Made by a program: the position numbers and the translations under genes
Shown: positions 9,568 to 24,717 of the stretch, piece after piece
Numbering within the stretch: position 1 is the stretch's first letter
Layout of the letters: each line of letters opens with the position of its first letter
Source of the DNA: Pseudomonas sp. Q1-7
Lineage (GTDB): Bacteria; Pseudomonadota; Gammaproteobacteria; Pseudomonadales; Pseudomonadaceae
NCBI RefSeq assembly: GCF_028010285.1
Contig: NZ_CP116304.1
Coordinates: forward strand, 1,442,501-1,506,500
Direction: 5' to 3'
DNA: 64,000 nt
Notes under the pieces: model-generated
The model's input: the letters and a program-made list of their open reading frames with translations, nothing else
Database searches by the model: none
Told to the model about the DNA's origin: nothing

Positions 9568-10761
9568 TCAATGCGTCGGCGCAGGGGCCGCGTCGATCTT
9601 CACCCGCAACAGGCTGTAGGGCTTGCTGCGCAGGTCGTGGCCATCGTTGAAGCCAGGCGAGCGGTGCAGCTGATTGGCGGTGAAGTACAGATAGCCATCC
9701 GGGCCGATGGAGAGGGTGTCCGGCCAGAGCACCCGTGGATCATGCACGATGGTTTGCCAACTGCCGTCGGCCAGGCGTTTGCGGATGCCGTTGTGCTCGT
9801 AGTCCGTAGCGTAAACGGCGCCTTCAGCGTCAGCCTCCAGTCCATCGGACGCGCCCTTTTCGCCCAGGTCGCGCACGGCCGCCTGCAATTGCGCTTCGCT
9901 CACCCGAGGATCGCGCAGCAACTTGGTAGGCACCGCGTAGAGGTGGCGGCTGGACAGTGGCGAGAAGTACAGCGTGCTGCCGTCAGCGGACAGTGCGATG
10001 CCGTCCGAAGCCACTCCCAGCGGCTTCGTCTTGCCGTCGGCGCCTTTGCTCAGCAGCGCCGGCCGGCCCTCGACCATTGGAACGAAATGGCTATCCACGG
10101 AGGTCTGTGGCGCACCGCTCAGGCGGCGGCTGGCCGCGCCGCTGGCGATGTCCATGACGATGATCCCGCCAGGGCCGGACACCGATGAGTCAGTGACGTA
10201 GACCGTACCCTGCGCGCCTGCGCGGAAGTCGAAGCGCATGTCGTTGACGTAGGTGCTCGGCAGGATCACCTCGGGTGGAAACACCAGGGTCTTGACGACC
10301 TTGTCGCTGGCGAGGTCGATGGCTACCAGCTTGGCGCCCCCGGCGCGCGGTGTGGAAAATTCCGGTGCGGCGGTGTCCAGCACCCAGACGCGCCCCTTGC
10401 CATCGGCAACCACGCTTTGCACGCTAATGAAGCCCTTGGACGGGTCGTTCGGGTCTGCGACGTTGATGGCGGCGTTGGGGTATGGCTCCACAGTGCCATT
10501 GCGGATTTCGCCGACGGTGAAGGGAACGGTGTCGCCCCAGCGCGGGAAGTTGACGAAGATGCGACCCGTCTCGCTGACGGTTACGCCAGTGGGCATCGCC
10601 CCATGAAAGGCGAACACCTGATCGATCACTCCCACCGGCTTTTCTGCGGCGGCGCTGGCCGGCAGCGGTTGCAGCTGGGCTGCAAAAGTGGCAGGGCTGA
10701 GGATGGCCAGGGCCAGGGCCAGGGCCAGAGCTGTGTGCCGGATCGGCAGGGGGATGCGCAT
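9568..10761 (-). CDS. Exported major royal jelly / Yellow family beta-propeller protein
   Basis: A 397-residue protein with a signal peptide (cleavage after TFAA, about residue 28). The segments FVNFPRW (about 88-94), VWVLDT (about 145-150), STYVNDMRFDF (about 188-198) and YVTDSS match bacterial members of the Yellow/MRJP family, a six-bladed propeller related to SMP-30-type lactonases. Catalysis is not established for most members. The gene stands alone on the minus strand. A palindrome about 275 bases upstream (11036-11054) may be a control site. The family is sporadic in bacteria, which fits an accessory region. I infer a ligand-binding or lactonase-like periplasmic role. Confidence 0.8.
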   Translation of the reverse strand: MRIPLPIRHTALALALALAILSPATFAAQLQPLPASAAAEKPVGVIDQVFAFHGAMPTGVTVSETGRIFVNFPRWGDTVPFTVGEIRNGTVEPYPNAAINVADPNDPSKGFISVQSVVADGKGRVWVLDTAAPEFSTPRAGGAKLVAIDLASDKVVKTLVFPPEVILPSTYVNDMRFDFRAGAQGTVYVTDSSVSGPGGIIVMDIASGAASRRLSGAPQTSVDSHFVPMVEGRPALLSKGADGKTKPLGVASDGIALSADGSTLYFSPLSSRHLYAVPTKLLRDPRVSEAQLQAAVRDLGEKGASDGLEADAEGAVYATDYEHNGIRKRLADGSWQTIVHDPRVLWPDTLSIGPDGYLYFTANQLHRSPGFNDGHDLRSKPYSLLRVKIDAAPAPTH

Positions 10762-11306
10762 GAGGATTCTCCGTTGTCTGCAATGAGGGCAGTAGGCTCG
10801 AACGAGTCAGAGGCTTTCAGAGCGATCTTGCCTCTGGCTGTGCCGCTTTCGATCCAGGTCTCTCGATGTGACCCAGGTGCCCGCCCCACGACGCGGCCTT
10901 CGATGGACAGACTTGGGTCGCTAACAACCAAGGTGTCCATGGGGTGACTCCTGCGGGGACATAGGCCGGGAGCGGAACGCGAAGCCATCTTCGGCTTATC
11001 GTCTGCGGAGAAAAAGGCGCTGAACCGATCAACACTTTCATTCGCAGAATGAAAATACGTTCGGTTGAAGCCCCTGACCGTTCGGGCAGTTTTGCGCTGT
11101 CGGCGGGCTCGTGCGGAATGGCGAACGTTATGCCCTTGGCTTCACCGGACCGTCGCCGGGGAGGTGGCGATCCCCTTGGATCAGCTCGACCTGTGAGTCT
11201 GTCCAGCCGTTCGGGCAGCGCCATACCGCCCAGGGCCGGACAGAAACACAGCATCGAAGACTCCGCAGGCCCGCGACCTGTCACGGGACAGGTCCAGCCG
11301 GCGTTC
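10762..11306. other. 545-base intergenic region, probably regulatory
   Basis: This stretch lies between the royal-jelly-family gene and the first short-chain dehydrogenase gene, both on the minus strand. Several reading frames are open here, as expected at this GC, but none shows a recognisable protein. The one distinct signal is the palindrome TTTCATTC-GCA-GAATGAAA at 11036-11054. The region could be the remains of a lost regulator gene. Confidence 0.4.
11036..11054. promoter_or_regulatory. Operator-like palindrome TTTCATTC-N3-GAATGAAA
   Basis: Perfect 8-bp arms (11036-11043 and 11047-11054) around a GCA centre, of the size bound by a TetR- or LysR-type dimer. It is upstream of the royal-jelly-family gene. 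No regulator gene lies immediately beside it. Confidence 0.35.
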
Positions 11307-12071
11307 TCACGCCACGGGGATCGGGTTGTCCACCAGCGACTGGTTGAACTGGTTCACCAGCGTATGCTCGTTCGGTCCGACATTGGCGCGCAGTGGAACC
11401 ACGCCGTCGACCAGCACTTCGGTAGTCGCCTGTTCGAGCTTGGCCAGCGTCTCGCTCAGGAACGCGTCCAATGGCATGGCGCGGGGGTCGCCGCTCTTGT
11501 GAATCAGATCGGTATCCACCCATGGCGGAGCGATCTCGAGGACCCCGACGCGGGTGTCGCGCAGGGCGAAGCGCTGCGACAGCGTGTAGGAGTGGATGGC
11601 GGCCTTGGTGGCGGAGTACAGCGCGGTCGCGGCCAGGGGCAGGAACGCCAGCACCGAGCTGTTGTTGATGATCCAGGCCTGCGGCTGGCGCTTGAGGTGC
11701 TCGACGAATGCCGCGCTGACGCGCACCGGGCCGAGCACGTTGGTGTTCAGCAGGCCAATGGCCTGATCATCGTCCAGGTCGCCCGAGGCCGGATTGTCGA
11801 ACGGCATGATGCCGGCGTTGTTGATCACCACGTTCAGGTCGGGGTGGCGTGCGATCACCTGCTCGGCGACGGCCTTGATCTGCGCCGGGTCGTTGATGTC
11901 GAGTTCCACGGTATCGATACCGGGATTGGCCGTGGCGATTTCGTCCAGCAAGGCCTTGCGGCGGCCGGCGATGATCACCTGATTGCCCAGGCGGTGGAAG
12001 GCTTCGGCCAGTCCGCGGCCGATACCCGAGGTGCCGCCGGTGATGAAGATGGTATTGCCAGTCAGTTTCAT
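11307..12071 (-). CDS. Short-chain dehydrogenase/reductase (DltE-like)
   Basis: A 254-residue classical SDR. It has the cofactor loop TGGTSGIG (11-18), the NNAG motif (84-87), a catalytic serine near 138-139, and the catalytic Tyr152 and Lys156 in YSATK. It should be a cytosolic NAD(P)H-dependent oxidoreductase; the substrate is not predictable. Sequence features resemble proteins annotated as DltE-like SDRs in Pseudomonas. A second SDR gene lies just upstream on the same strand and is probably co-transcribed, and a GlxA-type regulator is divergent beyond that. The two SDRs and the regulator look like one inducible accessory unit. Confidence 0.8.
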   Translation of the reverse strand: MKLTGNTIFITGGTSGIGRGLAEAFHRLGNQVIIAGRRKALLDEIATANPGIDTVELDINDPAQIKAVAEQVIARHPDLNVVINNAGIMPFDNPASGDLDDDQAIGLLNTNVLGPVRVSAAFVEHLKRQPQAWIINNSSVLAFLPLAATALYSATKAAIHSYTLSQRFALRDTRVGVLEIAPPWVDTDLIHKSGDPRAMPLDAFLSETLAKLEQATTEVLVDGVVPLRANVGPNEHTLVNQFNQSLVDNPIPVA

Positions 12072-12094
12072 GGTCTGTGCTCCTGATGTGCGAT

Positions 12095-12892
12095 TCAGTG
12101 GGTGGCGTAACGAGGTGCAGGTGTGTTGCTGGACAGCTGAGCGGACATCTCACGACGCTTGGCCTCATAGGCGCGCCATTGCTCGAAATCGTGGAGAGAC
12201 GGGATGGAGATCAGTTCGCCGCGGTCGTAGTCGGTCAGCGCCGAATCGACCAGTTGGTCTGCGCGCATGACGATCTTCGGGTCCAGGTGCTCAAGGGGCA
12301 GGCCGCCGGTCTCCCAGAACTCGGTAGCGGTCGCGCCTGGCAGTACGGCTTGAACCTGGATGCCCTGGCCGGCCAGCTCATGGTGCAGGGACTGGCTGAA
12401 CGCGGTGACGAAGGCTTTGCTGCCGCCATACACGCCGTTGAGAATTTCCGGGGCAATGCTGACGATCGACGAGATATTGATGATGCCGCCATGGCCTCGT
12501 GCAACCATGCCCGGCACGGCTGCGTAGCTCAGGCGAGTCAGCGCGGTGACGTTCAGGTCGATCATGTGGCTCATCTGCTCGACGTCACTCTGCAGCAGCG
12601 GCGTGTGGGTGCCGATGCCCGCGTTGTTCACCAGCAGGGTGATGCTGGCATCTTCCTTGAGTTTGGCTTCTACCGTGGCCAGGGAAGCACGATTGCCCAG
12701 GTCGGCATCGAGGACTTCCACCGTCTGGCGGGTCTCGGTCGTGATCCGCTTTGCCAAGGCATTCAGACGCTCACGGTTGCGTGCGACCAGAATCAGGTCA
12801 TAGCCGCGGCGGGCGAGGCGATCCGCATAAATGGCGCCGATGCCGGATGAGGCGCCAGTGATCAGGGCAGTACCCGCGTTTGAACGATTCAT
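12095..12892 (-). CDS. Short-chain dehydrogenase/reductase
   Basis: 265 residues from the chosen ATG (12892). A further in-frame start upstream at 12955 would extend into the divergent operator region and gives an N-terminus unlike SDRs. It has TGASSGIG (12-19), NNAG (89-92), a catalytic Ser at about 141-142 and Y155-GGS-K159. It should be an NAD(P)H-dependent oxidoreductase of the group often annotated as oxidoreductases acting on small aldehydes or ketones. It is probably the first gene of a two-SDR operon with the gene 23 bases downstream, and it is divergent from the GlxA-type regulator. Confidence 0.8.
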   Translation of the reverse strand: MNRSNAGTALITGASSGIGAIYADRLARRGYDLILVARNRERLNALAKRITTETRQTVEVLDADLGNRASLATVEAKLKEDASITLLVNNAGIGTHTPLLQSDVEQMSHMIDLNVTALTRLSYAAVPGMVARGHGGIINISSIVSIAPEILNGVYGGSKAFVTAFSQSLHHELAGQGIQVQAVLPGATATEFWETGGLPLEHLDPKIVMRADQLVDSALTDYDRGELISIPSLHDFEQWRAYEAKRREMSAQLSSNTPAPRYATH

Positions 12893-12948
12893 GATGGGCT
12901 CCAGGGTTGTGTTGATTCGGTGGAGCCATGTTGCCGCGTCTCGACAGC

Positions 12949-12982
12949 GTCTCAAATGACGTTTATGGTCGTGTTTTGAGAC
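12949..12982. promoter_or_regulatory. Inverted repeat in the SDR/GlxA divergent promoter
   Basis: GTCTCAAA (12949-12956) and TTTGAGAC (12975-12982) are exact inverted copies 26 bases apart centre to centre. A further CGTCTC lies ten bases before the left arm (12938-12943). The site lies in the 104-base gap between the SDR operon and the GlxA-type gene. It is the likely operator for that regulator, acting on both promoters. Confidence 0.5.
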
Positions 12983-12996
12983 ATTGGGGGTAGGTC

Positions 12997-13947
12997 ATGC
13001 ATCGCATCGGCTATCTGCTGGCGGACGGCTTTCAGGTGATGTCGCTGGCTACGCAGACTGTGTTCGAGTTGGCCAATCTGGTGGCGGGTGAGTCGTTCTA
13101 CATAATCGAGAACTTTTCGGCCTCGGGCCGACCCGTTCGCTCGTCGCTCGGGATGTCTGTCGAAACCCGCGCGTTCCAGGCCCCCGGATACGCCGACACC
13201 TGGATGGTCGTGGGCGTCAATGATCCTCTCGGCAACCCGCCCGATCCGGATGTGCTGGCATTCGTGCGTCTTGCCGGCTCCCAGGCGCGGCGCACGGCGG
13301 GCATTTGTACAGGGGGCTTCGTGCTCGCTCAGGCTGGCCTGCTGGAAGGCAAGCGTGCGACCACGCACTGGGCGTATGCACGGGAGATGCAGAGCCGCTA
13401 TCCGGCCATTCATGTCGAGGAGGACCGCATCTTCATCATCGATGGCGCGGTATGGACATCGGCTGGCATGACTGCGGGACTCGACCTGGCGCTCGGCATG
13501 GTGGAAAAGGATCTTGGCGCCGAGGTGGCGCGCTCCGTCGCGCATAAGCTCGTCATGCACCAGCGCCGCTCTGGAGGCCAGTCGCAGCATTCGGAGATGC
13601 TGGATCTGGCACCGAAATCCGATCGGATGCAGCAGGCCCTGAATTACGCCCGCCAACATCTCAACCGCGCGTTGAGCGTCGAAGAGCTGGCGGAGCACGT
13701 TCACCTCAGTCCCCGGCAATTCACCCGGGTGTTCACTGCCGAAACGGGCCAGTCGCCGGCCAAGGCCATCGAGAGCCTGCGACTGGAAGCGGCGCGCCTG
13801 ATGGTTGAACAAAGCCGCCACAGCCTGGATGTCATTGCACGGGAAACCGGGTTTCGCGATCGACGCCATATGCGTGAGGTCTTTGTGCGTGGATTCGGGG
13901 TGCCGCCTCAGGCGGTCAGGAGGGCGGTGCGGAAGATGCCGGCCTGA
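12997..13947 (+). CDS. GlxA-type AraC family transcriptional regulator
   Basis: A 316-residue two-domain protein. Residues 1-170 form a DJ-1/PfpI-like domain with the nucleophile elbow AGICTGGFVLA (Cys104). Residues about 220-315 form an AraC-type double helix-turn-helix (LSVEELAEHVHLSPRQFTRVF, then a second HTH near 270-300). Members regulate small-molecule catabolism or detoxification, for example arginine or glycine betaine use. The gene is divergent from two SDR genes with an inverted repeat in the shared gap, so it most likely controls them. A GGGGGTAGG stretch precedes the ATG. The inducer is unknown. Confidence 0.85.
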   Translation: MHRIGYLLADGFQVMSLATQTVFELANLVAGESFYIIENFSASGRPVRSSLGMSVETRAFQAPGYADTWMVVGVNDPLGNPPDPDVLAFVRLAGSQARRTAGICTGGFVLAQAGLLEGKRATTHWAYAREMQSRYPAIHVEEDRIFIIDGAVWTSAGMTAGLDLALGMVEKDLGAEVARSVAHKLVMHQRRSGGQSQHSEMLDLAPKSDRMQQALNYARQHLNRALSVEELAEHVHLSPRQFTRVFTAETGQSPAKAIESLRLEAARLMVEQSRHSLDVIARETGFRDRRHMREVFVRGFGVPPQAVRRAVRKMPA

Positions 13948-14108
13948 AATGGGGCGAGCCAAGCCCGGCAGCGGGCTCGTGCGTGACCTCGGAGGCCCCT
14001 GCGCCAGGGCCCGGATGTAGCCGAACGGATCATCCAGGACGCCAGGCGCCATGCCATTCGTATGGGGCCCGTGCCGCTCGACCCACCCTTCCCGGCTTCG
14101 ACACGCGA

Positions 14109-14762
14109 TCAGGCGTTGGCGCGGGTATCGACCACCAGCGTCAACCGCGCGATGAACCCCTCGCCATCCGGCTGCATCTCGGCAACGGACTGGTCACCTT
14201 CCCGCCGGCGATAGAGGTAATCCTGCTCCCGGGAGGTCCATGCCTGGCCGGGGTGCGCGTAAGGCGGCCTGGCCATGGCGGGGCGGATGATGTCCTCGGG
14301 GAAATACAGCTGGCCGGTGTGGATATCCCGTTCGCTCAGATGCACCTTGAGGTGCACGTGGTTGGTGCGACCCGGGTAGTAGCCCGGGAGGATGCTGCGG
14401 AACTCCGCGCGGCCTTCTTGATCGGTGATCTGCACGCCGCGCAGGAAGCGGCTCGTGTCGCCCGCGCCGACGCCCGAATAGGCGCCCCCGGCATCGCAAT
14501 GCCAGATCTCCAGCGCGGCATCGCCCAAGGGGCGGCAGCCATCCAGCTCCAGCACGTCGAATTGCAGGCGCAGGGGCGTGCCCGGTTTGCCGTCCGTGAT
14601 GTCCTGGCGCAGCAGCGCATCTTCCAGGTAGAAGGGCCCGGCGGTCTGTTCCGGGCTGAGGCGGCAGGTCCTGGTGTTGTCGGCCTGGCCGAATCGCGGC
14701 CAGCTCAATAGCACCAGGCCGCCGAGACCGAATTGCATCAGTTGACGGCGGGTGGGATGCAT
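14109..14762 (-). CDS. Exported intradiol ring-cleavage dioxygenase family protein
   Basis: 217 residues. The twin-arginine-like start (TRRQLMQFG, residues 4-12) and hydrophobic run suggest Tat export. The dioxygenase core has a Tyr at 95 (AGGAYSG), Tyr128/129 (PGYYPG) and the H-V-H pair 135/137. These match the Tyr-Tyr-His-His iron(III) ligands of protocatechuate 3,4-dioxygenase and catechol 1,2-dioxygenase. It is shorter than protocatechuate dioxygenase beta chains and stands alone without an alpha chain or pathway genes. Exported intradiol-like proteins of this kind are common and little studied. It is divergent from the multicopper oxidase gene, another Tat-type oxidative enzyme. Substrate unknown. 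Confidence 0.75.
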   Translation of the reverse strand: MHPTRRQLMQFGLGGLVLLSWPRFGQADNTRTCRLSPEQTAGPFYLEDALLRQDITDGKPGTPLRLQFDVLELDGCRPLGDAALEIWHCDAGGAYSGVGAGDTSRFLRGVQITDQEGRAEFRSILPGYYPGRTNHVHLKVHLSERDIHTGQLYFPEDIIRPAMARPPYAHPGQAWTSREQDYLYRRREGDQSVAEMQPDGEGFIARLTLVVDTRANA

Positions 14763-14976
14763 GGAGACGCTCCTCTGCAGAGAGTCGGGACATCCTTTTC
14801 AGCCTAGGCCGGGCACGGCAGAACTGCTGCGCCCATCGGTCGCGGCCATTGCACAGGCTTTCGCTTATCTTTCTTGGTTGCTGGGTGTATCGTGTGCGCC
14901 CCTAAGCCGGCCCGGCAGAGGCCGGTTCGATTAGCCGATGGGACAGCCCCGTTCTTTTCCAGAGGAGCCTGACCCC

Positions 14977-16840
<1,864 letters not shown>

Positions 16841-17004
16841 TGGTTCATCGCCATGCGACCAAGGTCGCGCGCGTCTTGCCTGGCCCCTCGCGCCCGATGT
16901 GTAAGGTGCGCGCCCGCCCGTGAAGGGCGGTCCGGAGCGGTCCGATCCGACCCGCCTGGGCGGGTCCCGCATCCGGGGCCAATGCCAGGAGGCGCCCTCA
17001 ATAG

Positions 17005-17232
17005 GCTGACCTCCTGCTGGGGGGGCTGGGCGGCAGCATCCTGACCCACATCTTCGACACGTTTCGCCGGCTCGGCCCGGAAACCAGCCAAAGAATCGGC
17101 TGCTGGTGCTCGGCCTGGCAGTGCGGTTGGATTGCCCATCCGCTGGTGCAGGTGGTCATCGTACTGATCTACCTGGCCAGTGCGGCCTACGCCATCTACA
17201 GCGCGCTGAACCTGCTGCGTTCGGACGGGTGA
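17005..17232 (+). CDS. Possible small membrane protein, no ATG start (uncertain, perhaps frameshifted)
   Basis: An open frame runs from just after a TAG (17002-17004) to TGA at 17230-17232. It encodes a Cys/Trp-containing segment (GCWCSAWQCGW) and then one clear membrane helix (VVIVLIYLASAAYAIYSALNLL). The frame has no ATG, GTG or TTG; only CTG codons precede the protein-like part. An ATG at 16983 is in another frame, and a run of seven G (17019-17025) lies where a shift would join the two. It could be a real small protein, a decayed gene or a sequence error. It lies between tadA and the convergent mltF. Confidence 0.3.
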   Translation, partial: ADLLLGGLGGSILTHIFDTFRRLGPETSQRIGCWCSAWQCGWIAHPLVQVVIVLIYLASAAYAIYSALNLLRSDG

Positions 17233-17243
17233 TCGGCAGTCAG

Positions 17244-17270
17244 CAAAAAGACCCGCTTCGTGCGGGCCTT
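17244..17270 (-). terminator. Rho-independent terminator of mltF
   Basis: Read on the minus strand, a GC-rich stem (CCCGC/GCGGG, loop about five bases) is followed by five T. It lies 23 bases past the mltF stop. Confidence 0.75.
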
Positions 17271-17292
17271 CTTCTGTACCCCGGGACGGGCA

Positions 17293-22819
<5,527 letters not shown>

Positions 22820-22840
22820 AAGGCGGCAGGCCAGCCGATG

Positions 22841-22864
22841 ACCCTCTCCCCCAGGGGAGAGGGT
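22841..22864. repeat. Single CCCTCTCCC-type REP palindrome
   Basis: ACCCTCTCCCC (22841-22851) and its exact reverse complement (22854-22864) flank CA. It is the same palindrome family as the paired elements at 29307-29410 and 34995-35113, present here as one arm just past purL. Confidence 0.65.
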
Positions 22865-22908
22865 GCCCGAAGGGCGGGTCCGATTGGCCCCCTCGGTCAT
22901 CGACAGCG

Positions 22909-22942
22909 AAAGGCGGGAGAAGGCACTCTTCTCCCGCCTTTT
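22909..22942 (+). terminator. purL rho-independent terminator
   Basis: A perfect 13-bp stem (22909-22921 with 22929-22941) and a 7-base loop, ending in TTTT. It lies about 90 bases past purL and 20 bases before the CDGSH gene. Confidence 0.85.
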
Positions 22943-22961
22943 CGTTTCCGAGCCCCCTTTC

Positions 22962-23222
22962 ATGCCGGACCCGATACTGCCTGAAGTCCGTCTGCTGCAA
23001 TCCGGCGACCAGTGCCGCCTCTGCCGTTGCGGCCGGTCGGCGTGTTTGCCCGACTGCCCGGCCGAGTGTCCCGACGGCCTGCATCTGACCGCCGGCCGCG
23101 AGCAGCGCCTGCTGCTCTGCCGCTGTGGCCGCTCCGCCCGCCTGCCCTACTGCGACGGCAGTCACAGCCCGCCAGCGGCCGGCTTTGGCCAACGCTGGCG
23201 ACGCTTCTGGAGGGGTGAGTAG
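22962..23222 (+). CDS. CDGSH iron-sulfur domain protein
   Basis: 86 residues from ATG 22962; starting here keeps the gene clear of the purL terminator. The second half has the full signature C-R-C-G-R-S-A-R-L-P-Y-C-D-G-S-H, which binds a 2Fe-2S cluster through three Cys and one His as in mitoNEET. The first half has a related but altered copy (CRCGRSACLPDC) lacking the final D-G-x-H. The protein is therefore a two-repeat member with one intact cluster site. These proteins act in electron transfer or iron-sulfur/redox sensing; the exact role in Pseudomonas is unknown. It has its own expression unit between purL and the YqfO-like gene. Confidence 0.8.
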   Translation: MPDPILPEVRLLQSGDQCRLCRCGRSACLPDCPAECPDGLHLTAGREQRLLLCRCGRSARLPYCDGSHSPPAAGFGQRWRRFWRGE

Positions 23223-23379
23223 GGCGTCGCCCTTAGTGCAAGGCAGCCTATGGCCATGCCGAACGCTTCACTGCGTTGTGGGTCCAACTCGCCGTATGTG
23301 AACGGCGCCACTGTAATATGGCGTCAAAATGCCATCATTTTGGGTATCATCTCGCCGATCCATCCCTGCGGAGAACCTG

Positions 23380-23697
23380 ATGTACAAGCTGTGCTTCTAC
23401 GTTCCGGAGAGTCACCTGGAACCCGTGAAAAACGCCATCTTCGCCGCGGGCGGCGGGCGTATCGGTGCTTATGACAGTTGCTGCTGGCAGTCCCTGGGCC
23501 AGGGCCAGTTCCGCCCGCTGGAGGGCAGCAAGCCTTTCCTCGGCCAGACGGGCGTGGTCGAGCAGGTGGCCGAGTGGAAAGTGGAGATGGTGGTCGCCGA
23601 CGAGCTGATCCACGATGCGGTCAAGGCCCTGAAAAAGGCCCATCCCTACGAGACGCCAGCCTTCGAGGTCTGGCGCCTGTCCGACCTGGTGTTCTGA
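23380..23697 (+). CDS. YqfO-like NIF3-related domain protein
   Basis: A 105-residue protein starting MYKLCFYVPESHLEPVKNAIF, preceded by GCGGAG. It resembles the inserted ACT/PII-like domain of NIF3/YqfO proteins as a free-standing unit, with the conserved GRIGAYDSCCWQ and HPYETPAFEVW motifs. Stand-alone members are widespread in gammaproteobacteria; the function is not established, and metal or small-molecule binding is suggested by the fold. The gene lies alone between the CDGSH gene and a convergent AraC gene. TATCAT at 23344-23349 could be its -10 box. Confidence 0.8.
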   Translation: MYKLCFYVPESHLEPVKNAIFAAGGGRIGAYDSCCWQSLGQGQFRPLEGSKPFLGQTGVVEQVAEWKVEMVVADELIHDAVKALKKAHPYETPAFEVWRLSDLVF

Positions 23698-24603
23698 TCA
23701 GCGGAAGGCCGCCCGGAAGGCCCCGGGCGTGCCGCCGAGCGCCGCGCGGAAGCGATTGCTGAAGTGACTGGCACTGGCGAAGCCGCACGCCAGGGCGATT
23801 TCCCCCAGCGGTAATCCGGTGTCCCGCAACAGCTTGCGGGCCCGCTCCAGGCGGCGTGCCAGCACATACTGGTGCGGCGGCACGCCGAAGCTCTCGCGAA
23901 ACATCCGTGCGAAGTGATACTCCGACAGCGCCGCGAAGGTCGCCAGCTCGCCGAGGCTGACGGGCTCGGCGAGGCGATGCTCGATGTAGTCCGCCAGGCG
24001 CTTGCGCAGTGCCGGCGCCAGCCCCCCCTTCAGGCGCAGCCCCTCGCGCATCCCGGCCTGGGTCAGCAGGCTGTGGTGGATCATGTCGAAGGCCAGGCTG
24101 GTGGCGCGCAGGCGTTCGGCGGGTTCGTTCCAGTCCAGGCGGATCAGTTGGTGGAAGTTGCGTGCCTGCCGAGGGTCGTCGAGGAAGGTCCGTTCGCGTA
24201 GCTGCAGCTCGCGGGGCTCGCGGTCCAGCAGGGTCACTGCGGCCTGGGCGAAATGCTCGGCGCTGAAGTAGAGGTGGGCCAGGCGGATCTCGCCGTTGAT
24301 CACCCAGGATGACTCATGCCCGGCGGGCAGGATGCACAGCTTGTCCGGCGCGCCCTTGGCATCCGGCCGTTCGCGGCGGTAGGTGCCCGTGCCGCCGGCC
24401 AGGTAGCAGGACAGGGTGTGGACCTTCGGTCCCTGGTAGTCCCGCGCATCGTGGTGGTTGCTCCACAGCGCCGCGCCCAGGCCGTCGCCCAGTTCCGCGC
24501 TGTGTTCCAGGCGGGCATGGGGCGAGCTGGCGAGGGACTGGAAGACCTGGTTCTGTTCGAGTAGCGACATGGCGACGTGGGCCGGGCAGCGAATGGGGTT
24601 CAT
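23698..24603 (-). CDS. AraC family transcriptional regulator
   Basis: 301 residues. The N-terminal half is a cupin-like effector domain (HTLSCYLAGGTGTYRRER, about 60-80; ILPAGHESSWVI). The C-terminal 100 residues form the AraC double HTH (VSLGELATFAALSEYHFARMFRESFG at about 210-235; LGEIALACGFASASHFSNRFRAALG at about 255-280). The start at 24603 is preceded by a weak AGG; an internal Met at 24570 is possible. It is divergent from an EamA exporter gene with about 115 bases between, so it probably regulates the exporter-cupin pair. The ligand is unknown. Confidence 0.85.
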   Translation of the reverse strand: MNPIRCPAHVAMSLLEQNQVFQSLASSPHARLEHSAELGDGLGAALWSNHHDARDYQGPKVHTLSCYLAGGTGTYRRERPDAKGAPDKLCILPAGHESSWVINGEIRLAHLYFSAEHFAQAAVTLLDREPRELQLRERTFLDDPRQARNFHQLIRLDWNEPAERLRATSLAFDMIHHSLLTQAGMREGLRLKGGLAPALRKRLADYIEHRLAEPVSLGELATFAALSEYHFARMFRESFGVPPHQYVLARRLERARKLLRDTGLPLGEIALACGFASASHFSNRFRAALGGTPGAFRAAFR

Positions 24604-24717
24604 CCTAACGCGCGCGCAGACGGCCGGGCAGGTCTCCGACGAGATAAGCGCAAGTTTGTGCAAGCGGGCGGGGTGGGGCAGGGGGAGACTGGAACCCTCG
24701 AAACCGGAGTTGCCGCG

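Noticed and set aside
9340-10188. A + strand open frame over the 3' half of the royal-jelly-family gene
   Set aside because: No family resemblance; the minus-strand protein has a signal peptide and Yellow-family motifs.
10817-11284. A minus-strand 155-residue open frame in the 545-base gap
   Set aside because: No ribosome binding site, low-complexity Arg/Pro/Ser composition and no known domain; left as intergenic.
23300-23350. ATGGC...GCCAT dyad upstream of the YqfO-like gene as a Zur-type site
   Set aside because: Arms of five bases only and no match to a Zur consensus I trust.
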